Assembly: GCF_950023065.1 (NCBI RefSeq)
Contig: NC_088678.1
Span: 45,126,580 to 45,190,579, forward strand
Length of the DNA stretch: 64,000 nucleotides
Direction of reading: 5' to 3'
From: Planococcus citri
Lineage: Eukaryota > Arthropoda > Insecta > Hemiptera > Pseudococcidae
The notes under the pieces were generated by a model that saw nothing but the letters and a program-made list of their open reading frames with translations, ran no database searches and had not been told where the DNA came from. Made by a program: the position numbers and the translations under genes. This document shows positions 46,884 to 58,425 of this stretch, piece after piece; position 1 is the stretch's first letter; every line of letters begins with the position of its first letter.

Positions 46884-48176
46884 ATGAGTGTAAGACGAAA
46901 ATTCATAGGTACGAACTGATGGTTGTATTTCATTCATATCGTTGGTAAAACCTTTTTCCATCTTCTTGATGTATATTTCAAATTTTATTGCAGATATCGG
47001 AGCCAATTTGGCTGATCCTGTTTTTCACGGCTTCTATCATCAATCAGCAAAACCCAAACATCCTCCAGATCTGAAACATGTATTAACTCGAGCTTTCAAT
47101 AATGGTTTAACAAGAATCATAATTACCGGAACCAGTTTAGAAAGCAGTAAAACAGCTATAGAAATCGCCAAAACTGACGGTATTATGTTTATTAATATCG
47201 TAAGCAAAACGTTTCTCATAACGTACTCGACGAGTAAAATTTTCATTTTCCCTTTTACAATTTCAGAACGATTATTTGCCACAGTTGGTGTTCATCCTAC
47301 TCACTGTAAAGAGTTTTGCGAAAATGATCCCGATGAATACACAGAATCGTTAAAAGAGCTGATTAGAAATAACAGTGACAAAGTAGTTGCCTTCGGCGAA
47401 TTTGGTCTAGATTATGATCGGCTAGAATTCTGCCCTGCGGAGATACAAAAAAAGTAACACGTGAACTAGATTTTGTACTTTGAATCGTTTTATAATTTGA
47501 GTATTTCTAGGTATTTCTTGCACCAGTTGAACATTAGTAAAGAATTCAATTTACCGTTATTCTTACACATGCGAGCGTGTGACGAAGATTTTATTCAATA
47601 TTTAGAGAATGAAGATGGAAATATCCGAGGAGTCGTTCATTCTTTTGATGGCGACGTCAATGCTTTAAATCGTCTTCTGAAAATTGGACTTCACATCGGT
47701 ATTAATGGTTGGTAAGTAGCAACTTCACATTTTTTAGCTACGGTATCGAATTATGACAAGAATTAATGTAAATTGTTTTCCGTGTTACAGCTCAATGAAA
47801 AAAGATGACAATTTATCAGTAATTAAACAAATTCCCAAAGATAAATTATTAATTGAAACTGATAGTCCTTGGTGTGATATTAGACCATCTCACGCAAGTT
47901 TCACTCATGTTAAAACAACATTTCCATCAGTGAAAAGAGAAAAATGGAATGAAAATTCAATGGTGAAAAGTCGAAATGAACCTTGTAATATTGTGTAAGT
48001 TATATTTCATGTATTTTATTACTTTGCTATTGAAAATCCAATTTCGCCTATTAACACTTGCAAAAAATTTCAGACAAGTTTTAGAAGTGATTGCTGCAAT
48101 TCGTGAAGAAGATCCAGATGAACTGGCGAAACAGATACATGAAAATACTGAAATATTGTTCTTTAATTCTAAATAA
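46884..48176 (+). CDS. TATDN1: TatD-family metal-dependent deoxyribonuclease
   Basis: Six exons join in frame: 46884-46908, 46994-47179, 47267-47453, 47511-47711, 47791-47994 and 48074-48176, giving 301 residues, the usual TATDN1 length. The TIM-barrel landmarks are KFIDIGANLADPVFHG at the N-terminus, ATVGVHPTHC, VAFGEFGLDYDR (metal-bridging Glu), LPLFLHMRACDEDF (His), GVVHSFDG (His) and LIETDSPWCDIRPSHAS (metal-binding Asp). One variation: the usual metal HxD/H near the N-terminus is IGANL, as in other TATDN1s. It probably acts as a nuclear/cytosolic 3'-5' exonuclease linked to DNA repair or apoptotic DNA breakdown. The start is set by alignment of MSVRRKFIDIG with the family. Confidence 0.95.
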
Positions 48177-49068
48177 AAATGATTGCTTTGTTTTCATCTG
48201 CTTAAAAGATACTTCACTTGCTCCTCTAAATTTCACTCATCGTAGAATGGATATTCACGTATTTTTGGAATATTCGTAAGCAGAATCGGGTAAATTGGGG
48301 GTGAAATTACGAATGAAACTTGAAACACAAACATTCCATACGCATCCATATATTGCTCAAAATATAACAACTATATCCTAAAATACACAATTATGATACC
48401 GATATTTACCATTGATTATATTAACTAATTTCATGATACAGTCATTCCAAATGAAATACGAGCACAATCAACACTTCAAATAAAAAGAACATTAATCACA
48501 ACATAAAATAATATACAAAAACTGTAATTTAAAAATGAAGTATAATAGAAAAAATAAATAAAAAGCTACCAAAATAATATAAAATAAAAATAAAAGCGAA
48601 CACAAATTATACAAAGGTACCGAAAAATAAGTACAACTTTAAGCTACATTATGTATACAAAACCACTTAATCTAATCTTGCTTAGATTTTTGTGATGAAA
48701 ATGAGATACTCATCATTCGTAGAAAACAATAATGTATAAAAGACAAAGACACGTAGAAATGACATTCTAGCGACGGCGGACTAAGAAATTATAAATACAT
48801 CACCGTGTACTACCAATCTAAAGAGTATGAGGTCGATGGTAGCATTTTCATGCAGTTAGACATGGTTCGTACACAATGGAATGATTGATAATTAAAGCTA
48901 TCATTACTTACAGTTGGAATGCCCTTTTCCTATCAGGTTATCGTATCGCACAAGCGATAAACAATTAAGAGTAAAGCAATTAAACTGACTATAGTTTTAG
49001 TTCATGATACAGTTTCTAAAAAATACTCGAACAATAATATAGGTATGAAGCGAAAATCCGAATAAATT
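48177..49068. other. Convergent 3' region of TATDN1 and the TMEM214-like gene
   Basis: AT-rich. TATDN1 3' UTR on the left (AATAAAA overlaps its stop) and the probable 3' UTR of the minus-strand gene on the right. No other gene. Confidence 0.5.
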
Positions 49069-50171
49069 TTAAGAATTAATCAAACAAGTGACTTTTCTTC
49101 CGACCCAACTTGAAACATTGGTGTAGTATAATTTAACTTGCTGAGCGAAACTGAAATACGCTTTCTCAAAATTCTCCCAGGTAATATTTTCGCTGAAAAT
49201 GAAAATTATAAAATGAGTTTTATGAATTAGATTTCTAAGTCATAAATTTCTACACAAGCAATGATTCGAAACGTATCGAATAATGATTGGTCTAACCATT
49301 TGCTCAACACATGTGTTTTGAATAAACACACGTCATTGTGAAACTTGCACTTCGATAAGCAATCATGCGTCCGTCAATAAATTTGTTAGAAAACTTGTCA
49401 ACAACATGCCATAGGAAAAATTCGACACTACTCCTCAAACGCTTACCGTTTAATATTTTGCGCGCACCATTTTGATGCTTTCGTTGTCGATTGGCCTATT
49501 TTGTTAAGTGCATCGGCAACAGCATTATATCCATTGTTCAGAAATTTAAGCACACCTTCCGAAAGATATGGTTTAACATTATGTGAAACCTGGAAAATTT
49601 CAAATATTACATAAGAAATCTGTTCACAACAATACGAAATTTCTAAGTAAAATGTTTACCCATTCAAAGACAAATGTACTATATTTTTTGATGTTTGCTG
49701 AGCTGTCTTTGGTAAAGACTACTACTTGATTGGTCACCTTTTTTGAAATTTCAATGGTTTTATTTTTAACTGCGCCGTATTCTTCGTACGGGAAATTCTT
49801 CTGGCCCCACCTGAAATGAGATAGAACTACAATAACAGACAGAATCACACATAATATCAATTAAATACAGTAAAATTTTACATACTTGTATACTGAAATA
49901 GTCTGTTCCTCGATTACAGAATAATACGGTTTTACGTGAATTAATAATCCAGCTCCTTTCAAGTAACGACCAAAATAGGAAGCTGAAATTCGAGTAAATA
50001 ATTAACATGAAATATTTGAATACAATTACTAATAGAATAAAGATTGATTTATAATCTTTGAAAAGTGATGAAGTACTTACATTCTAGACTGCCATGAGAT
50101 GTGACATCATATCCTATGACGGCAAATGCGGCAAAAGTTACCAAAAAGAAATTTAATATTACTCTTCCCAT
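49069..50171 (-). CDS. Small membrane protein resembling only the C-terminal part of TMEM214
   Basis: Five minus-strand exons join in frame: 50081-50171, 49886-49982, 49660-49810, 49447-49589 and 49069-49192, giving 201 residues. The N-terminus (ILNFFLVTFAAFAVIG) is one hydrophobic segment, a signal anchor or signal peptide. It is followed by YDVTSHGSLESSYFGRYLK, then amphipathic helices, and RENITWENFEKAYFSFA near the end. From memory, HDxxSHGSF and a late VTWxxM/F segment characterise the C-terminal luminal region of TMEM214, an ER protein of roughly 690 residues. The large N-terminal cytosolic part is absent: only 580 bp separate this ATG from the divergent PSMB2 gene and they hold no coding sequence. 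It may be a split-off domain or a separate small family. The TMEM214 link is a pattern match, not a proven orthology. Confidence 0.7.
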
Positions 50172-50751
50172 ATTTACAAACTATTATAGTTATGATTAGG
50201 TATTAAATTTATCACAAGAGCTACTCTCATGAGCAAACACGAACGAAATGGAAATGCTCTCTTTGAGGGCGAATTATTGCGTCACAGGGGAATTAACAGA
50301 GCACCCCGAATCAAAATTTGAAACGCATTTAATTAAAACTTTTCCACCTAATCTAAATCTAATTCAAATAATAATTACATGCAGTTGACACTTTGAAATT
50401 TTCTAATCTAAACAAAACACAAAGAATTGAGAAACAATCAGCATTTTGATTGGTTCTTTAGGTTGGAGTGGGAGAAAATCGTTGAAGAAAGTTTTTTTGA
50501 CTTTATGAACTTTCAAAGACGTTTTTACCAAAAAATTTGTGTTTTTCTGTTTCTAGTTATTTTTCTGTGCTTTTTTGTTTGAACTTCGAAAGTTCTTTCG
50601 GTTTCAAGACTTCAAGTCAACAAAATTTATGGATGACAAGAAAAAAATAAATAATGAGCGAAGTGATACGGTATTTTTATTTTATGGAATAACTTGTTAA
50701 AAATTGAATTCAAACGTTAATTTTGCGTAGCTATTCTCAAATAATTTCAAA
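50172..50751. promoter_or_regulatory. Divergent upstream region, TMEM214-like gene / PSMB2
   Basis: A 580-bp head-to-head spacer with an ATTGG box near 50450. No TATA box is evident. No coding sequence seen. Confidence 0.45.
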
Positions 50752-51588
50752 ATGGAAACTTTAATCGGCATCGCTTGTAATGATTTCGTTATTTTGGCCT
50801 CTGATATGACCCATGTCAACAGTTTATTCGTATTGAAAAACGGTAAGAAACACTTGTTCATTCATTACTGTATGTAAATGTATCAATTCTAAAAAGAGAA
50901 TAACACTGAATTATTAATTTAGACGAAGACAAACTGTATAGAATTTCTAAAAAACTCATAATGACTGTAACCGGAGAAGCAGGAGATACCGTACAGTTTG
51001 CCGAATACATAGCAAAAAACATTCAGCTCTACAAGATGAGAAATGGCTATGAATTGTCTCCGAAAGCCGCCGCTACTTATACCCGCCGTAATTTAGCTGA
51101 ATATCTTCGTAGTAGAGTAAGCATGTACATGAAAATTCATATTCTATTTCTTTAAACTTCGAGCCTAATGTCGATTTTGTTCCCGTAGACTCCGTATAAT
51201 GTAAATTTAATGTTGGGAGGATACGATGAAAAAGAAGGAGCTTCGTTGTATTTAATCGATTACTTAGCATCAATGATACAAGTTCCCTTTACGACTAATG
51301 GTTATGGTGGATTAATCACGCTCAGTATCCTCGATCGCTATTACAAACCAGGTATGATTATTTTTTCGTATTCTCATCGTTCGTATGCTTGCTAGTATCA
51401 ATTGCATCGCTGAATATGTTACAGATTTAACGGAAGATGGCGCGTATAATCTAATTTTGAAGTGCGTTCAAGAAATCCATAAGAGATTAGTGCTGAATTT
51501 GCCCAATTTTAAAGTCACAGTTGTGAACAAAGATGGCATTAAGAACCTGCCAGATATAACTCCTAGAACAGAACCAATTTGCAACTAA
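50752..51588 (+). CDS. PSMB2: 20S proteasome subunit beta-4 (beta type-2)
   Basis: Four exons join in frame: 50752-50842, 50923-51116, 51189-51351 and 51425-51588, giving 203 residues. It starts METLIGIACNDFVILASDM with no propeptide and no catalytic N-terminal Thr, as expected for the non-catalytic beta-4 ring subunit. Other landmarks are KLIMTVTGEAGDTVQFAEYI, NLMLGGYDEKEGASLYLIDY, YGGLITLSILDRYYKPDLTE, and LPNFKVTVVNKDGI at the end. It is a structural member of the beta ring of the core proteasome in nucleus and cytosol. Confidence 0.96.
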
Positions 51589-52539
51589 GTTAATTCGGTT
51601 TTCGGTTATTTTCTTTTATTCTACATTTGTATCGTCAATAAATATATTTAATTTTCACATCGTTGTCAATTCACCAATTACTAAGAGATGATGAGATGAA
51701 CACCCAGCTGATCTGAATCAATTAATTCAGAATATAGAACAATAAAAATTCAATACCGTATATTTGAACAACACTACAAACATTTCACTGTACTTAAATA
51801 AAAAAAGAGGAATTAAAAGTAATATTCTGTAATGAAATATGATTTAATATGTAAATTAATTATGTTAAGTGAAGGTTATTTTGATGAATTTCATGACGAC
51901 AATAAGTGCGAATGCGAAATTCCTTCTTTTTTCTGGTCATTTTCAAATCTCAATTCTTGATTTCAACACGTTCAAAGTCTTCTCATCAATTTGATATTCG
52001 AATAAAAAATAATTTTTGGTAAAAATCACCGTAAATACAAAGCCTAATATAATTTGATAATTCACATTTTAAACAAACATCGTAATGAACCGGAACTTTA
52101 AAAAAAATATACATTACATCAACAACTTTTTAAAAATTACAAAATACATCAATACTAGTTTTTTTTTTCTATCCTTTACATACTAAAAACAGAAAGAGCG
52201 GAGTTGAATGAGCATTTTAATATCGCCTTTTGATTGTAAAAATCGACGTCAATTTTTTACTACATCATTTTCAGCAAATAATTACAAACCCAGCCACCGA
52301 AAAATTTGGCGTAACACGATAAGAAATATCGTGTTACATTTTAAAGGTTTATAATATTTTATTTTAACATGTAGTGAAAATTAATTCATCTTATATTTTA
52401 ATAACTATAAATATATATATACGTAAACATATCATATTAATACAGTTTTTTGCAGGTAAAAAAGTAATAAATAAACGAACATCACAACGTTAAGAAGCAT
52501 ATAATTTAAGTTTCGTAAAAACTTCCTCAGAACCAGGTC
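51589..52539. other. Convergent 3' region of PSMB2 and EB1
   Basis: AT-rich 3' UTR sequence from both sides. PSMB2 has AATAAATA near 51639. No gene frames seen. Confidence 0.5.
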
Positions 52540-55481
52540 TTAATATTCTTCCGCATCGTGATTGTTATTACCAGTTTCCAATTCTTCGGGCGGAGCGAAT
52601 CCTTCCTGTAATTCAATCATTAATTTCAGAGATCAGCACAGATGGTTATACTTTTATTCAAAATTTAATTATGGAGGAAAAAATCTACCTCCGTCGCGTA
52701 AAGAATTTCCAAAATTTTTTGTATACACGGATTAGCTTCTTCTTCTTGGCAAAGAACTTCGATGTCCCGCAGCTTTCCAAAATAAAAATCTCTTTCTTTT
52801 TCTAATCCATCGAGAGTAGTTTTCAACTCCATTAGCTGACATAATGCAACAAAAAACGAAATTATTACCACACTTCGTTATAAAAAATTGAAAAACTTGT
52901 CATTTCAAATTCTAAAAAAAAAAAGTCGAATAGGCCAAATTTGGAAATACAAAAAAAAAAATTCAGATAATACTCAACATAGGTATTGGCTTTTCATTAT
53001 TTTTTATGACAAGCATACATTACCTGCTGCGTTAATTCGTCAGTTTTAGCATCTCCTCGACCAGCATGTTGATTAGGAGGATGTCTAGTAATGGACGATG
53101 ACGTAGTTGAAGCAGCCGGTCGCCCTGCTGGCGTTGCTCTAGCCATGCCTATGTACGTTAATACTGTTTATTAGTTTCGTCATAGCAACATACATTCCCA
53201 ACATACGGCAAATATGTACGTGATTTACCATACATTGCAAATTCAACGATCGTAAATCCCCAACAACTTTCTAGGTTCACCAAGCACCTACTTGTTGTAT
53301 TCATTTTATTCAAATGTCTCATCAAGATTTCTATCTTGAATGAAAATCCAACATTAGTTGAAAAATCGAATATTTCCAATTACGGAACCTACTTGGAACT
53401 CGAAGTAGGCCGGTCCGAGTAGTCGTGCTAAATTACTAGCAATGTTTCAACTTACCTCCGAAGTTCAAGGTCATTAAGTAACCATAAAACGACGAACGTA
53501 AATTTTTAACGAATTCGGCAAGTATACTCAGATTTACGAACGTTGAATGACTTAATTAATTAAAAAATATGAAAAATAATTACGTATTAATATAATCGCA
53601 TTCTAATTATTAACTACGCACTCAAGCACTCAAGCAACTATGATTAAAAAGTCATCTACCGCAACAATTACATATAAATTCATCCATTGAAACAAAAAGA
53701 ACGAAAATTCATGTTATGTTCATTAAATTAAAAGAAAATTCAACAAGCTAACATGCGATTTTAAATTTTATAAAAAAAAAAAAAAAAAAAGAAAGAAAGG
53801 TAGGTAGGTTAATGAAATCTTAGGACTAAAAATGCGACCTAACGAAGATCTTTCCTTACATTTCCCAAAAACATACGTCTGGTTTGAAAAACACAGTGAT
53901 TTTTCGTTAAAATTATAGCAGGCAAAATAGTATGCGGAAAGTTACAACCTCCCAGACTCAAACAGCATTCCAAGTTTCCACTTTCCGCAAACATTCGGTT
54001 AAGTTTAACTTATGACAAAACAAACAAAACATTAAAAAACTTCACCAGTTCTACCAGTGGGTTTGGTCGCATGAGGAGCATCCAATTTAGAAGCGGAAAG
54101 TTTTTTAGCAAGATTGCTCGTGGATTTGGATGAACCGTCACCGCCGCCTAATGGTTCTCTATTTCGCGCAGCAAGTGCGTCATAATCCTCAAAATTGGTG
54201 TTAACATCGTAAAACTTTTTAAACCATTGCAGAAATTCGAAATTATCTTGAAATCGACCTTTAATGAGTCTGTCTATAGGAATTATCTGAAATACGCAAA
54301 TTGTTTTACATAAAATCTGGCTACAAAATAGCAAAAACACAAAATAGATAGGTATGCACTTCCATTTCTATAAAATACGCCATTACGTAAAATAAAAATT
54401 GAAACGAAATTGGTAAATGCAAAAATCTTCAATCATGTTAAACTACTGCCCATTTTTTTTCTAATAGCTAGTTCAATACGACCGTAAAATTCCGAAAATA
54501 CCGATAAACCATGCAACAAGTAACTACAAAAGATTATTAAATTAACGATTTATAACGTAGGTTATGACGCTTGTGATGGTATTTTTCTTAACGAAGCTCC
54601 AAGACACTGACCTACAAATCAACTACGAAGTGCAAGCCTGAGTACAAAAAAAAGAAGCATCAAAAAAGCTACAGTTTTTCACCTATGATTGATTACAAAT
54701 TTACCAGATGGTCTCGTCGCTGGTGGTCGCATACTTTTGACGGGGGGTTTCGGCACAGGGGGTGCATGAAACCCTGCTTCCATGACAATACCTTCAGAAC
54801 CTAATAAAATTCCGTCTCTCGCTTCTAACGCGTCATATTCTCTTCCGTCGTAATTGACATCAAAAAATTTTTTAAACCATTGTAAAAATTCAAAATTATC
54901 CTGAAATCTACCTTTTATCAATCTGTCCACAGGTATTTCCTATAATAAAAGCGAAATGATTTTCAGATTGATTTCATCAACGTATTTCGCTTCGGTGTTA
55001 TCAATGTTGTTGTATATTCTCGGAATACAATACGTATCAACATACAATTGCGATAAAAATGGGCTCGTTATAACTACATTACGTTATTATCATTATCAAG
55101 GTAAAACATGCGTCTTAGACGCAGTTCACTTACTTTATCAACATTCATTTTTTTAAATGCCGCTTGTAAAATCTTAAAATTCTGAATGTACTCGTGTTCT
55201 AAGTTCGTCCTAAATTTAACTCTTTTCAAAGCAATGCTACCTGTAATCAAAAACGCCACCGTACATCAATAAAAATATTACTATCGAAGAACATCACAAA
55301 CGAAGCGTAACTTCAGCGTACCTGGGAATAACATGTCCATAAATTGGCAATACGCAGCTCCGGTACATAATTCTTCAATTTTAGTAAAATTCGACTGTAA
55401 AGCGTTATTGACCCACGCAAGCATCTCGTGCCTGCTGAGATTTTCTACGGTGACATTAGTGGAATATACGTTAATAGCCAT
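52540..55481 (-). CDS. Eb1: Microtubule plus-end-binding protein EB1 with a duplicated exon 3
   Basis: Minus-strand exons: 1 at 55322-55481, 2 at 55134-55240, 3a at 54705-54939, 3b at 54046-54286, 4 at 53024-53148, 5 at 52689-52835, 6 at 52540-52605. Exons 1-3 encode the calponin-homology domain that tracks growing microtubule ends (SRHEMLAWVNNAL, FTKIEELCTGAAYCQFMDML, DRLIKGRFQDNFEFLQWFKK). Exons 4-6 encode a basic linker, the EBH coiled coil (LDGLEKERDFYFGKLRDIEV) and a C-terminal EEY, the CAP-Gly-binding tail. Exons 3a and 3b both encode the end of the CH domain plus a different linker (DVNYDGREYDALEARDG versus DVNTNFEDYDALAARNR). Both start in phase 0 and end in phase 1, so either one, but not both, gives a sensible protein: 279 or 281 residues. 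Confidence 0.95.
54046..54286 (-). other. EB1 alternative exon 3b
   Basis: Encodes IIPIDRLIKGRFQDNFEFLQ and a linker rich in Ser/Lys ending KPTGRTG. It is the tandem duplicate of exon 3a (54705-54939) with matching phases, a good acceptor (ATTTCAG) and a usable donor (GTGAAG). If the donor is read through, translation stops at 54032 (GEVF then stop), which would give an isoform without the dimerising coiled coil. Confidence 0.8.
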
Positions 55482-56561
55482 AATGTGAACTAGAGAGACC
55501 TGAAATCAAATTAGATAGTGGCCTAAATTAACCGGCAATGAACCTTCAAGATAAAGTACAATTATAATTTTCTTATAATTACACACGTTGGAGTAAAGAG
55601 AAGAAACGAAAACACAATTTTACACGATATTTTGATCGAATAATCGAATGACTAGCGATGAAGTGTATTACTCACAAATTTACAGGGAAATGGAAACACA
55701 GAAATACACGATGGTGCTTACAATGAGTACAGAGTTGAATTCCTCTAGAGAATGTCATTAACTTACTTCTTGAGATGATAACCGATTAAATAATCAACAC
55801 ACGCATTTACAATTCAACATTGGTTAAACATAATCTCAAATTAATAATTAATTATTACAATTTCTAGCAAGATCTGAATTCTACAAAAATAATCGACATC
55901 GACAATGTTCGTTGTCGCTTGTCGAAAAAAATCCTTGTTTCGCCTTTCACAGATCACAAGATGAACGAACGAACCTTTTTAATTTGGCAAAAGACACGAC
56001 TACGCCACGAAATAAAAACGAATTCAAGTCGAAAACTTTAAAAACCATTAATCGTTTTCATTTTCAATTTTGAAACGACAAAAAAGCTGAGCTTTAATTA
56101 CGCGAACTGAAAATTTCAACTTGAATTTTATTGGAAAAATAAGCTTAACACTTTTTCAACACTTTTGAACAATTTTGGTTGTTTTTCAAAAATGGAATGT
56201 TTGCGTTACACGTTACGTTACATTGGGAAATTATCAAATCATTTGGCGCCTTGTTGCCTATTTGGGTCATAAGGTCGACTTGTGTTTATTTCGGTCGTTG
56301 TAATGCAAACCGAGCATTCCGTTCACTCCATAAATTTATGTCGAATCCCCGGTCAGGTGCCAATTGGTAATTTGTTTGCTAAATAATAATTTTAGATAAT
56401 TTCAAAATAAGTTTATAAATTTAAAATTATTTTAGATGGCTGTTTTGTGTTAAATTAGAGTTATTAATTAATCCATCGTTGGTGTAATTATTCATCTTGT
56501 TTGTCTACTAGTACGAAATTTCACTCAATTTAGCAGTAATAATTCGTTTATTTTCACAAAA
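55482..56561. promoter_or_regulatory. Divergent EB1/Homer upstream region
   Basis: About 1.1 kb head to head. Probable EB1 5' UTR exon and promoter on the left, Homer 5' UTR on the right. The plus frame at 56179-56370 has no similarity to known proteins. Confidence 0.45.
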
Positions 56562-58425
56562 ATGACGTCTGGAAAAGAAGCTGTTGGGTAAGTTTGTTTG
56601 ATAAAAGCTCTACTTTCACGTTATTAATTGTGAAATCTCCCATTTTATAAACCAATGCTTCGCCGTGTTCTACCGGAAGGTGTTTCATTCATCAAATCTC
56701 ATCAACACAATTGTATTTCTTCTGTTACAGGGAACAGCCTATATTTACGTGTAAGGCTCATGTATTTCATATCGATCCGAAAACTAAAAGATCGTGGTTA
56801 CCGGCGTCTACAGCTTCGATAAATGTGTCATTTTTCTACGACTCAACCCGTAGTTTGTATCGTATCATCAGTGTAGAAGGAACCAAGGTGAAGAACAAGT
56901 GTTTTGTAAACACATGCCAAATAATACATGCGATGTTTTTAACCAATTCGTACGATTTCAGGCGATCATAAATAGTACCGTTACACCAAATATGACTTTT
57001 ACTAAAACATCGCAAAAATTTGGTCAATGGTCAGATCTTAGAGCTAACACAATTTACGGACTCGGATTCAATTCGGAGTTCGAACTGAACAAGGTGCACT
57101 ATTGGCTCAAATTATCGTTGAATCGCTTCATTGAATTTGTATTTAATCTTCGCCTGTACATTTTAGTTCATTGAGAAATTCCAAGAAGTAAAAGAAGCCA
57201 CTCGTATTGCCGCTAATGCCGCTACCAGCAATGGAACTGCCACATCTAGTTCAGGAGGCGCCGTAAATAATGCCAATGCTAGCCCCGTTACCTCTCGATC
57301 CGTGACGTTTTCCGATCCAGGACTTATAGATCCGCCAAACATGCAGCCAACAACGCCAGGTACCACTCCACCAAGCACTACGATTCCAGAAGATGCTACA
57401 GATGGGAGTAAAATTCCACATCAAAGAAATACTTCGCTCTCTGCTACTCAGGTTTGGCTTTGGCAAATCTACTCGCCCAGTATTCTGAATTGTGCGATTT
57501 GAAAATACATATTTTTACGTTTCAATCAGGTTGAAAGTCCCAAACATCATGCCACAAATGAACATAAACAATCTCAGTCTCCAGCACAAAACCAGAATAC
57601 TTTAGTTACCACTATCGCAAATACTGATTCTCAATTAAAATACGAAAACGATCGTTTGAAATTGGCATTAGCTCATAGGTAAAGAGTAATACTAAAATCA
57701 GAAGTAATATCAAATTGATCTTTTTTTTTCTAATGCGTTTTATTTTATTGTACCTGTAATTTTCAGTTCTGCTAACGCCAAAAAATGGGAAATTGAGCTT
57801 CAAACATTGAAAAATAATAATCTCAGGCTAACAAGCGCTTTACAGGAAAGTACTGCCAATGTGGACGAATGGAAACGTCAATTGCAATCGTATAAAGAAG
57901 AAAACCAACGATTAAAAAATAGATATATTGAATTGGAAGCCACCAAAGGTATTTCTTGTTTTGTGCATTTTCGAATATTATTCTACACGAATATATTCAA
58001 TTTTTTTTTTTTTTTGCGAAGGTGGTACCGAAGGAGCAGTTGAATTACGGAAAGAATTGGCCATGTTACGCCTCAGAGTCGAAACTTTGGAAATCGAGTT
58101 GAAAACAAAAGACGAAGATATTAAAAAATTAACTGGCCCAAAAACACCTCACGAAGAACGATGCAAAGTAAATATTCAAGATTACTTGTAATGCATATGA
58201 AGAAATATTCTTCGTAACTAAAATTATTTCTTTTCGTAGATTTTGATGCAAGAAAATGCAGAACTACAAGCTGGTATCAGTTTGGCACAAACTCAATTGG
58301 AAACAGCTCTGGCAGCTCAAGAAACGCAAAGAAGAGTGATTGACACGTTAAACGCTCAGTTGGCAGCTCGTATTCAAGAATTAGTTGGAATTCATAAAGA
58401 AATCACGATGGCACTGCAGACATGA
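56562..58425 (+). CDS. homer: Homer scaffold protein (EVH1 plus coiled coil)
   Basis: Eight exons join in frame: 56562-56587, 56731-56887, 56962-57093, 57167-57451, 57530-57678, 57767-57948, 58022-58167 and 58240-58425, giving 420 residues. Residues 10 to about 115 form the EVH1 domain (EQPIFTCKAHVFHIDP, ASINVSFFYDSTRSLYRIIS, NSTVTPNMTFTKTSQKFGQW, ANTIYGLGF, FIEKFQEVKEATR), which binds PPxxF motifs of glutamate receptors, IP3 receptors and Shank. A Ser/Thr/Pro-rich linker follows at about residues 125-250. From about 235 on, a long coiled coil (KKWEIELQTLKNNNLRL, VELRKELAMLRLRVETLEIE, ENAELQAGISLAQTQLETAL) gives tetramerisation. It is a long-form Homer, a postsynaptic or cytoplasmic scaffold. 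Confidence 0.96.
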
